The notes under the pieces were generated by a model, which was given only the letters and a program-made list of their open reading frames with translations, was not told the origin of the DNA and did no database searches. Positions 38,109 to 47,794 of a stretch of 64,000 bases of DNA are shown one piece after another. This stretch comes from Arthrobacter woluwensis (lineage in GTDB: Bacteria > Actinomycetota > Actinomycetes > Actinomycetales > Micrococcaceae). The stretch's first letter is position 1, and every line of letters begins with the position of its first letter. Location of the stretch: assembly GCF_030816155.1 (NCBI RefSeq), contig NZ_JAUSXR010000001.1:2232001-2296000 (forward strand), written 5' to 3'. The translations under genes were made by a program, and so were the position numbers.

Positions 38109-39611
38109 TCAGGCGTCGAGCGGGACCACCAGACGGACGACGGTTCCTCCACCGTCACGGGACAGCCAGCGGATCGTGCCGCGAAGCTCTGACGTGATGA
38201 GTGTCCGGACGATTTGAAGGCCGAGGCCCCCGCCGGTGCCGCCGAGGGCGCCCGGCCCGGCCGCGGGATCGGCCTCCGGAGGCAGCCCCACACCGTCGTC
38301 GGAAATCGTGACGGTGAGCTGACGCTCACCCGCTTCGGTGACGCTTCGCTGCGCGTCGAGCCAGACCGTGCCTGCCCGGTCCTGCAGGCCGTGTTCGACC
38401 GCGTTGGTGATCAGCTCGTTGATGACCAGGGCGAGCGGCGTCGCGAGGTCACTCGGCAGTTTGCCGAATTCCCCGGTGAGTTCGGTGCTCACCTTCTGCG
38501 CCGGGGAGGCGACCTCCGCCGACAGCCGGAATTGCGGGCTGATGAGCTCGTCGAAATCCACCACCTGCGACAGGCCCTGCGACAGGGTTTCGTGCACACG
38601 GGCGATCGTCGCCACCCGGCGCATGGCCTGTTCCAGCCCCTGCCGGGCCTCCTCGCTCACCATGCGGCGCGACTGCATCCGCAGCAGCGCCGCCACGGTC
38701 TGGAGATTGTTCTTCACCCGGTGATGGATCTCCCGGATGGTCGCGTCCTTGCTGACCAGCTCTTGTTCGCGACGGCGGAGCTCGGAGACGTCGCGGCATA
38801 GGACAAGCGCTCCGAATCGATGGGTGCCGTCCCGCAGAGGGATCGCCCGCAGCGTCAGCGAAACGCCCCGGGACTCGATCTCGGAACGCAACGGCATGCG
38901 GCCCGTGACGACGAGCGGAAGGGTTTCATCCGCCAGACGCCGGTCCTTGATGAGGCCCGCCGTGACCTCCGCCAGAGAGCGTCCCTCCAGCGACTCGATG
39001 TCACCGAGCCGGCGGAAGGCGGACACCCCGTTGGGGCTGGCGTACTGCACGATGCCATCGGCATCCAGCCGGATGAGACCGTCTCCCACACGGGGCGCGC
39101 CACGACGCGACCCCGTCGGAGAGGCGAAGTCCGGCCAGAGACCCTGCGTGCCCATCTTGAGCAGGTCATAGGCGCACTGCCGGTACGTGAGTTCCAGCCG
39201 GGACGGCATCCGGGAACTCGACAGGTCCAGGTGAGAGGTGACCACCGCCAGCGTCCGGCCATTGCGGACCATGGGGATCGCCTCCACCCGGAGCGCCGAG
39301 TCGCCGTTGCTCCAGGCCGCTTCGGAAGACCGCTCGATGTGGCGGGACTTCCATGCCCGCTCCACGAGTGGCTGAAGATCCGAGCGGATGCCTTCGCCGA
39401 CGAAGTCCGTGTGGAACACGGTATGACTCGTGGACGGCCTCACGTGAGCGAGAGCCACGAATCCCAGCTCGGGATCCGGGAACCACAAGGCGAGGTCGGC
39501 GAAGGCGAGGTCGGCCACCATCTGCCAGTCACCGACCAGCAGATGGAGCCACTCCGCGTCCCCGGGGCCGAAATCAGCATGTTCCTTGATGGGATCAGTG
39601 AATATGGCCAC
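38109..39611 (-). CDS. pdtaS: PdtaS-type sensor histidine kinase
   Basis: 500-residue cytosolic kinase without membrane helices. An N-terminal GAF domain (~1-150) and a PAS domain (~175-280) precede a HisKA_2 dimerisation region, EIHHRVKNNLQTVAALLRMQ (phospho-acceptor H296 or H297). The HATPase domain includes INELITNAVEHGL and DDGVGLPP. This order and the pairing with whiB1 match PdtaS of Mycobacterium, which phosphorylates the ANTAR RNA-binding regulator PdtaR. No pdtaR gene is in the window, so the partner must be encoded elsewhere. It follows gdh by 15 bp and may share its transcript. Confidence 0.9.
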   Translation of the reverse strand: MAIFTDPIKEHADFGPGDAEWLHLLVGDWQMVADLAFADLALWFPDPELGFVALAHVRPSTSHTVFHTDFVGEGIRSDLQPLVERAWKSRHIERSSEAAWSNGDSALRVEAIPMVRNGRTLAVVTSHLDLSSSRMPSRLELTYRQCAYDLLKMGTQGLWPDFASPTGSRRGAPRVGDGLIRLDADGIVQYASPNGVSAFRRLGDIESLEGRSLAEVTAGLIKDRRLADETLPLVVTGRMPLRSEIESRGVSLTLRAIPLRDGTHRFGALVLCRDVSELRRREQELVSKDATIREIHHRVKNNLQTVAALLRMQSRRMVSEEARQGLEQAMRRVATIARVHETLSQGLSQVVDFDELISPQFRLSAEVASPAQKVSTELTGEFGKLPSDLATPLALVINELITNAVEHGLQDRAGTVWLDAQRSVTEAGERQLTVTISDDGVGLPPEADPAAGPGALGGTGGGLGLQIVRTLITSELRGTIRWLSRDGGGTVVRLVVPLDA

Positions 39612-39626
39612 GGGGAGTCTCCTCGA

Positions 39627-42600
39627 TCAGTGCCGGACGATGGAACGCAAGAGCCTCAATGCTACCGAGAGAGACGCCATGTCGTCCTTCTCGAGCGAGT
39701 TGACCTCTTCGAACATGTTCCGCGCCCGCATCAGCTGCTCGGCGTTCCGGTCCTCCCACTGCGCCAAACGGTCGTCGGCCGCGGTCTCCCCCTGGCTGAC
39801 GCCGAGCACCGACATGGTCATGTCGGCGACCGTCGAGTAGAGGTCGTCGCGCAGCGCGGCACGGGCCAAGGCCTGCCAGCGGTCATCCCGGGGAAGCGCG
39901 CTGATGCGTTCCAGCAGGGAGTCCACGTGGAAGCGGTCGAACACCGTGTAGTACACGCGTGCCACATCGTCCATGTTCTCGCCGGTCTGACGGGAGATCC
40001 TGGCCATCTCCAGCAGCGGGAAGCTCTCGAAGAGTTCCGCCCACCGGATGCCGAGTTCGTCCGGCAGACCCCAGGAGCTGGCGCGGGTCCGCCAGGCCTC
40101 GAAGCGCACCAGGTCCTCGCCACGGAGGTAATCCGCGAGGCGGCCGCGCAGGGCGGCGACCTTGGGACCGAAGTCCGCCACGATGTCCGCCACCGGAGCG
40201 CTGGTCGCGCCGTCGGCCACGAGCCAGCGCACCGCACGGTCGAGAAGACGACGGATGTCCAGGTGCACCGTGGTCCAGTGCGCGGTGGGGAACGACGCCG
40301 GCAGGCTGTTCAGCGCGTTCAGCATCTCCGGGAGCTTGTAGATCTCCCGGAGGGCGATGAACGCCTTCGCCACGGCCGACTCGGTGGCCGAGGTCTCCTC
40401 GATGGCGCGGAACGCGAACGTGATGCCGCCGACGTTGATCATCTCGTTGGCGACCACCGTGGCGATGATCTCGCGGCGCAGCGGGTGGCTGTCCAGCTCG
40501 GCGTCGAAACGCTCCGCCAGAGCCTTCGGGAAGTACGCCCGCAGCGTCGAACCGAACCACGGATCGTCCGCGAGGTCACTGTCGCGCAGAGCGTCGGCCA
40601 GTTCGATCTTGGCGTAGGCGGCGAGGACCGACAGCTCCGGAGAGGTGAGGCCCTGACCCTGTGCCAGACGCTGGCGCAGCACCTCGGTGGACGGCAGGGC
40701 CTCCAGCTCGCGGTTCAGATCGGCCTTCACGTCCAGCCAGTCCATGAGGCGCTCGTAGCTCGGGCTCCACTCGGCGACCCGCGTGCGGTCGTTGAGCAGC
40801 AGGATGTTCTGCTCGATGTTGTCCTCAAGCACCAGCTCGCCGACCTCGTCCGTCATGGACGCCAGGAACGCGGCGCGTTCCGCTGGATCGAGCTTGCCCG
40901 CCGACACCATGCGATCGATGAAGATCTTGATGTTGACCTCGTGATCGGAGCAGTCGACGCCGGCGGAGTTGTCGATGGCGTCCGTGTTGAGGATGACGCC
41001 CTGCAGGGCCGCCTCGATCCGGCCGCGCTGGGTCATGCCCAGGTTTCCGCCCTCACCGACGACCTTGACGCGCAGGTCGCGCCCGTCGACGCGGATGCCG
41101 TCGTTCGCCTTGTCGCCCACCTCGGCGTGGCTCTCGGTGCTGGCCTTGACGTAGGTCCCGATGCCGCCGTTGTAGAGGAGGTCGGCCGGTGCCAGGAGGA
41201 TCGCCTTGAGGAGCTCAGGCGGGCTCATGGACTCGGTGCCCTCGGGCAGGCCCAGAGCCGCGCGGACCTGGGGCGAGATCGGGATCGACTTCGCGGAACG
41301 CGGGAACACCCCGCCCCCGGCACTGATCAGATCCCGGTTGTAGTCGTCCCACGAGGAACGCGGCAGCTCGAACAGACGCTTGCGCTCCGCGAAGGAGGAC
41401 GCGGCATCCGGCTGGGGGTCCAGGAAGATGTGCCGGTGGTCGAACGCGGCCAGCAGCCGGATGTGCTCGGACAGGAGCATGCCGTTGCCGAACACGTCGC
41501 CGGACATGTCGCCGACGCCGACCACGGTGAAGTCCTCATTCTGCGTGTCGAGGTCCAGCTCGGAGAAGTGCCTCTTCACGGACTCCCACGCACCGCGGGC
41601 GGTGATGGCCATGGCCTTGTGGTCGTAGCCCACGGAACCGCCGGAGGCGAAGGCGTCGCCCAGCCAGAAACCGTATTCGGCCGAGATGGCGTTGGCGATG
41701 TCGGAGAAGGACGCGGTGCCCTTGTCGGCGGCCACCACCAGGTAGCTGTCATCCGCATCGTGGCGGACGACGTCGCGCGGGGCCACCACGTGCTCACCGT
41801 TGGCGTCGGTCACGAGATTGTCCGTGATGTCCAGCAGACCGCGGATGAAGGTCTTGTAGCTTTCGATGCCCTCGGCCATCCAGGCGGAGCGATCCACCGA
41901 CGGGTCCGGGAGCTGCTTGGCGAAGAAGCCGCCCTTGGCGCCCGTCGGGACGATCACGGCGTTCTTGACCATCTGGGCCTTCACGAGGCCGAGGATCTCG
42001 GTCCGGAAGTCCTCACGGCGGTCGGACCAGCGCAGACCACCACGGGCCACGGCGCCGAAGCGCAGGTGGACACCCTCGACCCGGGGCGAGTAGACCCAGA
42101 TCTCGAACGCGGGCCGCGGGAACGGAAGACCTTCGATGCCGGCCGGGTTGAGCTTGAAGCTGAGGTACTCCTTGCCCTGGTAGTAGTTGGTCCGGAGCGT
42201 CTGATCGATGAGGTTGATGAACGTCCGCAGCACGCGGTCGGCGTCCAGCGTCGCGACCCCGGCCATGGCCTCCTCCAGCGCAGCGTGAGCCTGCTCGACG
42301 GCGGCGGCGCGGCCGTCGTCGTCGAGCTCGCCGCCGGCGGTGGGCAGGGCAGGATCGAAACGGGCCTCGAACAGGGCCACCAGGCCGCGCGTGACTTCTG
42401 CGTTGGCCAGCAGCGTGTCCGCGATGAAGCCGTACGAGTTGGTGTTGCCCATCTGCCGCATGTACTTGGCGTAGCTGCGGAGGATCAGGACCTGACGCCA
42501 GGTCATGCCTTCGGCGAGCACCAGGCGGTCGAAGCGGTCGGATTCGATGGTGCCGTTCAGCGCCGCGGAGAACGATTCGGCGAGCAGGGTGCTGCTGGCC

Positions 42601-44501
42601 AGCGGATCGGTGCCGGCGGGGTACTTCAGGCCGAGGTCGTAGAGGAAGAAGTCCCGACCGTCCTTGGTCTCGATCTCGAACGGACGCTCATCGAGCACCT
42701 CGAGACCCAGGTTGTGGAAGACCGGCAGGATCTTGCTGAGGCTTCGCGGAGCAAGCAGGTAGATCTTGACGCGGGCGTCCTCCTCGAGGACCTCGCCGGC
42801 GCCTTCCGGGAGGTACGCGTGCAGCTGGATCTGCTGTTCGACCGCCTTCTCGCCGCCCTGCGCCGCCGCGTGGGCGAGGCAGTCCTCGAAGCGCCGGATG
42901 TCCAGCAGGGCATCCTCCACCTCGTAATCCACGCGGTAGCTGGCCGGGAAGGCGTCGCTCCACTGGGAGGCCAGGCGTTCCGCAGTCGCCTCCGGGTAGT
43001 TCTCGCCGAGGACCTCGCCCAGTCCCTCGGACCAGGAACGGGCGGCGCGCACCAGGCGCTCTTCAAGGCCATCGGTGTCGAACGCACTCAGATCGGCGCC
43101 CTTCGGCAGCCGGATCCGGAAGAACACGCGGGCGAGGGCGGACTCGCTCATCCGGGCCTCGAAGTCGATGGAGACCGCGTCGAACGTGCGGGTCAGCTCG
43201 TCCTGGAGGCGCAGGCGCACGGACGTCGTGTACCGATCACGCGGAATGAAGACCACCGCGGACATGAACCGCCCGTAGATGTCGGGGCGGAGGAAGAGGC
43301 GCGTACGGCGGCGCTCCTGCAGCAGCATGATGGCCTGAGTCGTGGCGACGAGTTCCGGCACGTCCATCTGGAACAGCTCGTCGCGGGGGTAGGTCTCCAT
43401 GATGCCGAGGAGATCCTTGCCCGAATGCGACTCCGTGGGGAACCCGGAGGCTTCGAGGACGGCGCGCACCTTGTCCTTGATGATCGGGATCGTCCGCACG
43501 GAGCCCGTGTACGCGTTGGTGGAGAAGAGCCCGATGAAACGGCGCTCTCCGGTCACGTTGCCTGCAGCGTCGAAACTCTTGATGCCGATGTAGTCGAGGT
43601 ACGCGGCGCGGTGCACGGTGGACCGCGAGTTCGCCTTGGTGATCACCAGAGCGCGCTTCTCGCGGGCCTTCGGCCGGCCGGAATCCGTCAGGTGCTGGAT
43701 CTTCGGGGAATCGCCGAGGCTCCGCATGAGGCCGAGACCGCCCTCTTCGTGAGCTTCCAGGACGTCCTCGCCGTTGACGTCCAGGAGGTCGTACTCGCGG
43801 TAGCCGAGGAAGGTGAAGTTGTCATCCTCCATCCAGCGCAGCAGCGCCTGGGCGCCGGCGACATCCTGGATACCGGCGTCGGCGGGAAGCTGGCCCAGCT
43901 CATCGGCGACCTCGGAGGCCTTGTCACGCATCTTCTGCCAGTCTTCGACGGCGGTGCGGACGTCGTGAAGGACCTTCTCGAGTCCGGTCACGAGCTCCGC
44001 GGCTTCCTCCTCGTCAGCCCTGTCGATCTCGACGGCGATCCACGACTCGAGGCGCGTGGTGGAACCTTCCGCGGCGACGAACGAGGCGAGCGAGGGGATG
44101 GCGGCGGTGTCACCGCTGGTCTGGCCCACGTGTGCGGGGACCTGGGAGATCTTGCCGGCGTCGTGGGTCTCGGAGTCGCGCTGCACGACGAGCATCGGGT
44201 GCACCACGAGGCGGATGGCGCGGTGCTGGCGGACCAGCTCAGCGACGACGGAGTCGACCAGGAACGGCATGTCATCCGTGACGATCAGGACGACGCTGCA
44301 TCCGGGTTCGGTCCGGACTTCCACCAGGGCCTGCTCCGGGGAGCGGCGGCTCCCGAGCCCGTGGTGGGCCAGCGCACGCTCGCGGAGCACGTCCGCGTCG
44401 TAGCGCGCCCGATCCTCGGGAGCGAGGTGCTGGTAGTAGTTGTCCAGGAAAGTGTCGACCGTTTCCTTGGTCATCGTCGGATTGCTGTCTGCCAGCGACA
44501 C
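39627..44501 (-). CDS. gdh: Large NAD-specific glutamate dehydrogenase
   Basis: 1624-residue enzyme of the 180-kDa class, converting glutamate to 2-oxoglutarate and ammonium with NAD. The N-terminal ~700 residues are regulatory ACT-like and PAS-like domains. The catalytic core holds GGLRWSDRREDFRTEILGLV and VPTGAKGGFF (about residues 815-860), including the substrate-binding Lys, then a dinucleotide fold (VGVGDMSGDVFGNGMLL). The length is normal for the family (~1600). The start is a GTG at 44501 with GGAGG upstream. In mycobacteria such enzymes are inhibited by GarA; nothing here shows that directly. Confidence 0.95.
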   Translation of the reverse strand: MSLADSNPTMTKETVDTFLDNYYQHLAPEDRARYDADVLRERALAHHGLGSRRSPEQALVEVRTEPGCSVVLIVTDDMPFLVDSVVAELVRQHRAIRLVVHPMLVVQRDSETHDAGKISQVPAHVGQTSGDTAAIPSLASFVAAEGSTTRLESWIAVEIDRADEEEAAELVTGLEKVLHDVRTAVEDWQKMRDKASEVADELGQLPADAGIQDVAGAQALLRWMEDDNFTFLGYREYDLLDVNGEDVLEAHEEGGLGLMRSLGDSPKIQHLTDSGRPKAREKRALVITKANSRSTVHRAAYLDYIGIKSFDAAGNVTGERRFIGLFSTNAYTGSVRTIPIIKDKVRAVLEASGFPTESHSGKDLLGIMETYPRDELFQMDVPELVATTQAIMLLQERRRTRLFLRPDIYGRFMSAVVFIPRDRYTTSVRLRLQDELTRTFDAVSIDFEARMSESALARVFFRIRLPKGADLSAFDTDGLEERLVRAARSWSEGLGEVLGENYPEATAERLASQWSDAFPASYRVDYEVEDALLDIRRFEDCLAHAAAQGGEKAVEQQIQLHAYLPEGAGEVLEEDARVKIYLLAPRSLSKILPVFHNLGLEVLDERPFEIETKDGRDFFLYDLGLKYPAGTDPLASSTLLAESFSAALNGTIESDRFDRLVLAEGMTWRQVLILRSYAKYMRQMGNTNSYGFIADTLLANAEVTRGLVALFEARFDPALPTAGGELDDDGRAAAVEQAHAALEEAMAGVATLDADRVLRTFINLIDQTLRTNYYQGKEYLSFKLNPAGIEGLPFPRPAFEIWVYSPRVEGVHLRFGAVARGGLRWSDRREDFRTEILGLVKAQMVKNAVIVPTGAKGGFFAKQLPDPSVDRSAWMAEGIESYKTFIRGLLDITDNLVTDANGEHVVAPRDVVRHDADDSYLVVAADKGTASFSDIANAISAEYGFWLGDAFASGGSVGYDHKAMAITARGAWESVKRHFSELDLDTQNEDFTVVGVGDMSGDVFGNGMLLSEHIRLLAAFDHRHIFLDPQPDAASSFAERKRLFELPRSSWDDYNRDLISAGGGVFPRSAKSIPISPQVRAALGLPEGTESMSPPELLKAILLAPADLLYNGGIGTYVKASTESHAEVGDKANDGIRVDGRDLRVKVVGEGGNLGMTQRGRIEAALQGVILNTDAIDNSAGVDCSDHEVNIKIFIDRMVSAGKLDPAERAAFLASMTDEVGELVLEDNIEQNILLLNDRTRVAEWSPSYERLMDWLDVKADLNRELEALPSTEVLRQRLAQGQGLTSPELSVLAAYAKIELADALRDSDLADDPWFGSTLRAYFPKALAERFDAELDSHPLRREIIATVVANEMINVGGITFAFRAIEETSATESAVAKAFIALREIYKLPEMLNALNSLPASFPTAHWTTVHLDIRRLLDRAVRWLVADGATSAPVADIVADFGPKVAALRGRLADYLRGEDLVRFEAWRTRASSWGLPDELGIRWAELFESFPLLEMARISRQTGENMDDVARVYYTVFDRFHVDSLLERISALPRDDRWQALARAALRDDLYSTVADMTMSVLGVSQGETAADDRLAQWEDRNAEQLMRARNMFEEVNSLEKDDMASLSVALRLLRSIVRH

Positions 44502-44557
44502 GTTGCACGCCTCCAGGGAGAATGATTCACCGCTTCATTGCGGTCTTAGTGGCGAGC

Positions 44558-46039
44558 CTAGCGCGATCCCGCCCGCCGCGTCGTGGCGTAAAACACAGAG
44601 GATTTCCGAGAACGCTGTGCAGATGCACAAACCAATGTTCGGACCGCCTGGCGCAGTTCAGAGTGCGGAGCGGACTCCGCCAGAACACTCCCCAGGCGCA
44701 GCGCGGTGTCCGCAACCTCCGGGGTGAACGGGAGAAATGAGCCGATCGGCAGGGACGGGCCGAAACGCTCCCACGCTTCTCGCAGCTGGCGCTCCGGAAA
44801 GCGTCCGACAGCGTCCTGCCGCACCTTGTTCATCAGCACAACCACTTCAGCCTCCGGCGAAGCCTCGCGCAGAGCGGGCGCGGCGCGCACCAGACGGGGC
44901 AATCCCACCGCGGTGGCCTCCCCCACGGCGTAGACCCTTTCCGCCGCTTCCAGCGCTACGAGAGAGGCGGCGTTCCGCCGGGGAGCCATGGTGTCGAAGC
45001 TGAGTTCCTCGTCAGCCTCCAGACAGAAGCCCACGTCGATGACCACATGGTCATAGAGCGCGGAACAGAGCTCCAGAACGATCGCCAGCGCGGGCCCTCT
45101 GAGCTCGCTCCACCGTTCCGGCCGGGTGAGTCCACTCAGCACGTCCAAGGATCCCGTCCCCAGTGCGAGCGGCACCCTGAGGCGTTCGAGCGCCGTCGCG
45201 TCGAGCCTGCCCTGGTCCGCCAGACGGCACGCCTGGGCGAGACCTGCGGACTCGTCCAGTAAACCGAGGTGTGCGGCCACGCTCGCCCCGTAGACGTCGG
45301 CGTCGAGAAGTGCGACGCCGCGTCCCTCCATCGCGAGTTCGGCCGCGATGTTGACCGCCACCGTTGTCCGCCCCGGTGCCCCGGCAGGCCCCCAGACCAC
45401 GAGGACGCACGGTGGTCCCGCCGGATCCTGCGCCGCGTGCTGTCGATGCCGTCGCCCCTCGGCGGACCTCCCGGCACCGGCTGCATTCTCCCGCGATCCC
45501 TCCGCAAGAACCCGTCCGTCCGCGTGACTGCCGGCGGAGTCTCCGTCAGCGTCCACGGACCCGTCCACTGCGGATCCCGACGGTCGCGCGGCGGCCTGAT
45601 GGTGAACCCGCGCCCAGGAGTTCCCCGGCTTCGCCCTCGACCCGGACGCGGCGCCGTCGTTCGCCGCACGAGGCGGATCCATCCGCCGGCCCACGAGGTC
45701 CAGAGCCGTCGAAAGCGATTCCTCCACCTGCGCGACCTCGGCGTCGGAAGGCAGGGTCAGCGCCCCCACGCGCGTCAGCCGCTCCCGCTCCGAAGAATCC
45801 TCACTCAGCACGAGCACCACGACCCCGAGAGCCCTCAGGCGGTCGACCGTGGTGGCGTCCAGCGCCGAGTCGCCGCCGGCGAAGAGCGCCACCTGCGCCA
45901 GGCCGGCCTGACAGGCGCCCATCAATTCCTCGAGGCTCTCGCTCCGTCTGACCACCGTGAACACGCCGCGTCGCGCCCCGCTCAGCCTCTCTGCGACTTC
46001 CGCCGATCCACCGCCAAACGCGGCGATGCTCACCGTCAT
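44558..46039 (-). CDS. CpaE/Ssd-like MinD-type P-loop protein
   Basis: 493-residue protein. Residues ~1-110 resemble a receiver-like domain with no clear phosphorylation Asp. A long Ala/Gly/Arg-rich linker follows (~115-205). The P-loop domain begins VVWGPAGAPGRTTVAVNIAA, where the conserved Lys of the deviant Walker A is Arg, a variation I recall from actinobacterial CpaE-like proteins. LLDADVYGASVAAHLGL is the MinD-type segment. Such proteins localise Tad pili or act in septum placement. Its start overlaps the SAF gene stop by four bases. Whether it serves the distant tad operon is open. Confidence 0.75.
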   Translation of the reverse strand: MTVSIAAFGGGSAEVAERLSGARRGVFTVVRRSESLEELMGACQAGLAQVALFAGGDSALDATTVDRLRALGVVVLVLSEDSSERERLTRVGALTLPSDAEVAQVEESLSTALDLVGRRMDPPRAANDGAASGSRAKPGNSWARVHHQAAARPSGSAVDGSVDADGDSAGSHADGRVLAEGSRENAAGAGRSAEGRRHRQHAAQDPAGPPCVLVVWGPAGAPGRTTVAVNIAAELAMEGRGVALLDADVYGASVAAHLGLLDESAGLAQACRLADQGRLDATALERLRVPLALGTGSLDVLSGLTRPERWSELRGPALAIVLELCSALYDHVVIDVGFCLEADEELSFDTMAPRRNAASLVALEAAERVYAVGEATAVGLPRLVRAAPALREASPEAEVVVLMNKVRQDAVGRFPERQLREAWERFGPSLPIGSFLPFTPEVADTALRLGSVLAESAPHSELRQAVRTLVCASAQRSRKSSVFYATTRRAGSR

Positions 46040-46683
46040 GAAGCGTGCCCCGCAGGATTCCAGACCAGCGAGATCCTGGACTTGTTCGCCTGCGCGGCGA
46101 GAACCTGGGACAACTGGCCATCAGGGATCAGCACGATGACCACCTGAGACGTATTCGCACCGAACGTCTGCTGGTTCTGCACCACTTTGACCACGTCACC
46201 CGCGCGGACGAGAAGGCGAGGCTCCTTGAACCCGTTGCGCTCATCCGGAGCGGCCACCCACAAATCAGCGGTGGCCCCTTCCTGCAGTTGCTCCGGAAGT
46301 ACGCCCTCCACGGGAACGGCGACCGGCTTGCTGGTGAGCGTGCGGGCTGCAGCGATGCTGCTGGTGGGGACGAGCTGCCCCTTTCCGACGAACGCCGTCG
46401 CGATCATCCCCTCCGGAAACGGCTGATCCGCGCGGAGGTACTGAGTCTCCGTACCTCCAAGCCTCATGGTGGAGCGCTCGAAGTCAGCCGCCACGAGGTG
46501 ATCACCTGCCGGAATCCCCTTCCGTGCCACGTAGACCTCGACTCCCCGATCAAGACTGGCGACCAGGACGATCGTGCCCGCAGTGGACAGCAGAACCAGA
46601 AGAAGCCCCAGGAGGAGACGAGGGTCCTTCCACGAGGGCTTTCTCAGGCGGCCCACGGCAGCATCACTCACGGAACTCTCCAA
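46036..46683 (-). CDS. SAF-domain CpaB-like membrane protein
   Basis: 215-residue protein with a single N-terminal helix (LLLGLLLVLLSTAGTIVLVA) and an SAF domain (about 50-115; VYVARKGIPAGDHLVAADFE), followed by a beta-rich C-terminus. This resembles CpaB/RcpC, which works in the outer part of Tad pilus machines, in a shortened actinobacterial form. It is coupled to the CpaE-like gene by an ATGA overlap. Confidence 0.75.
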   Translation of the reverse strand: MESSVSDAAVGRLRKPSWKDPRLLLGLLLVLLSTAGTIVLVASLDRGVEVYVARKGIPAGDHLVAADFERSTMRLGGTETQYLRADQPFPEGMIATAFVGKGQLVPTSSIAAARTLTSKPVAVPVEGVLPEQLQEGATADLWVAAPDERNGFKEPRLLVRAGDVVKVVQNQQTFGANTSQVVIVLIPDGQLSQVLAAQANKSRISLVWNPAGHAS

Positions 46684-46821
46684 TCCATCGAGGGGAACAC
46701 ATCACTTTCCCGGGACATTATTCATGAAGCGTGACGCAATTTTCTGTCGAGTGACATGGCGTGATCGCTGACTGTGGATAACTCGCCTTCGCGCAGATCC
46801 ACAAGATGGCAGAATGGGTTC
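46684..46821. promoter_or_regulatory. Divergent SAF gene / BldC-like promoter region
   Basis: A 138-bp gap of lower GC. TGTGGATAA at 46773-46781 is a perfect DnaA box (complement TTATCCACA). CAGAAT at 46810-46815 ends six bases before the BldC-like ATG, so that gene may be leaderless; no Shine-Dalgarno is visible there. Confidence 0.45.
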
Positions 46822-47052
46822 ATGCGCCGCTTCCTGACCCTCGCCGACGTGGAGGAGATCCTCCAGATCAACTCCTCGCAGGCCTATGCGCTCGTCAGGA
46901 GCGGGCAGCTGAAGGCCATCCGGATCGGCGGACGCGGCGTCTGGCGCGTGGAGGCTGAAAAGCTCGAGGAGTACATCCAGGAGCAGTACGAGCAGACGAG
47001 GCTCAGCATCGAGAACACCGCTTCCTCGTCCGAGAGTCCCACTTCCAGCTGA
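46822..47052 (+). CDS. BldC-like MerR-type small DNA-binding protein
   Basis: 76-residue protein. FLTLADVEEILQINSSQAYA is a winged helix-turn-helix of the excisionase/BldC type, followed by GGRGVWRVEAEKLEEYIQEQ, the wing and a terminal helix. BldC-type proteins bind cooperatively to direct repeats and control developmental genes in Streptomyces. The ATG at 46822 starts exactly at the M-R-R-F-L-T family beginning. It stands alone between divergent and convergent genes, next to LysM and Rv3235-family genes, an arrangement I believe is common in Arthrobacter. Confidence 0.82.
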   Translation: MRRFLTLADVEEILQINSSQAYALVRSGQLKAIRIGGRGVWRVEAEKLEEYIQEQYEQTRLSIENTASSSESPTSS

Positions 47053-47079
47053 GATCCGAGCCCCACCGGACTGCGGGCT

Positions 47080-47658
47080 TCAGAGGGCGCCGAACACCCC
47101 TGCTCCCGCTCCACTCTGGAGAGCCCTGAATGCGGCCAGTGGAATCGTGTGGACCGCTTGCCGTCCTCCGGCCTCCATGGCGCGGTCCACCTCCCAGAGA
47201 TCCAGAAAATCGGCGCCGACCCGGGCGATCACGCCGGACAGCACCGAGGGACCGGGGCCGTCAGAAGCCAGGAAGACCCGGACCGCTGACCGATCACGGG
47301 ACACCGTCCTCAAGGCGGACGCCACTCCCAGCCGCCCCCATAGGGCCCCTTCAGCGGGAGGAGCGGACGCGCCCATCCCTGACGCCGACAGGATCGTCGG
47401 GGTGAAGATCAGCCAGTCGGAGGCGCTCTCTTCCACGATCAGCCAATCGCTGCCGACCCGTCGCACCACCCCTTCCAGTCGACCCACGCCGGCCACCTCC
47501 AGCGTGACCACGCGACCACTCGCACCCCTCAGACGGTCCCGGAACAGCACCCGAGCGAACTCGGCGCGTTCCATTTCGGCCGCGCCGGATTCCCTCTCCA
47601 GGCGCAGAGCCTCTTCGAGTTGAGCTTCGATGTCTTCAAAGAGCAGTCCCCAGCGCAT
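47080..47658 (-). CDS. Conserved actinobacterial protein of unknown function
   Basis: 192 residues from the ATG at 47658, which has GGTGA upstream (an ATG at 47688 would add ten residues). The first ~45 residues are an acidic helix (MRWGLLFEDIEAQLEEALRL). The rest alternates short strands, with two similar halves around GRVVTLEVAGVGRLEGVVRR and SVLSGVIARVGADFLDLWEV. This looks like a tandem Sm-like or small beta-barrel fold. There is no signal peptide and no catalytic motif. It shares a divergent promoter region with the LysM gene. Confidence 0.65.
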   Translation of the reverse strand: MRWGLLFEDIEAQLEEALRLERESGAAEMERAEFARVLFRDRLRGASGRVVTLEVAGVGRLEGVVRRVGSDWLIVEESASDWLIFTPTILSASGMGASAPPAEGALWGRLGVASALRTVSRDRSAVRVFLASDGPGPSVLSGVIARVGADFLDLWEVDRAMEAGGRQAVHTIPLAAFRALQSGAGAGVFGAL

Positions 47659-47794
47659 GGGATCACCGTAGAAGCGACGCCTTGTCATTCAAAAGTCACC
47701 CTGTTTGAAACAGACTCTGGACAAACACGGCCAACCGGATCAAGATGGATCTACTTTCATCAAATGACACCAAATGACATCAAAGGAGAGGTCG
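47659..47794. promoter_or_regulatory. Divergent region with palindrome and direct repeats
   Basis: CTGTTT-G-AAACAG at 47701-47713 is a perfect inverted repeat with a one-base centre. Near the LysM gene, CAAATGACA occurs twice in succession (within 47761-47780), and a related TCAAAGG follows. AAAGGAGAGG is the LysM ribosome-binding site. Palindrome and direct repeats are candidate regulator sites; the BldC-like protein next door favours direct repeats. Confidence 0.4.

Noticed and set aside
38820..44525. A 1901-codon open frame on the plus strand opposite gdh
   Set aside because: It mirrors the minus-strand NAD-GDH, which has clear catalytic motifs and length. High GC leaves antisense frames open; the translation has no domain signal.
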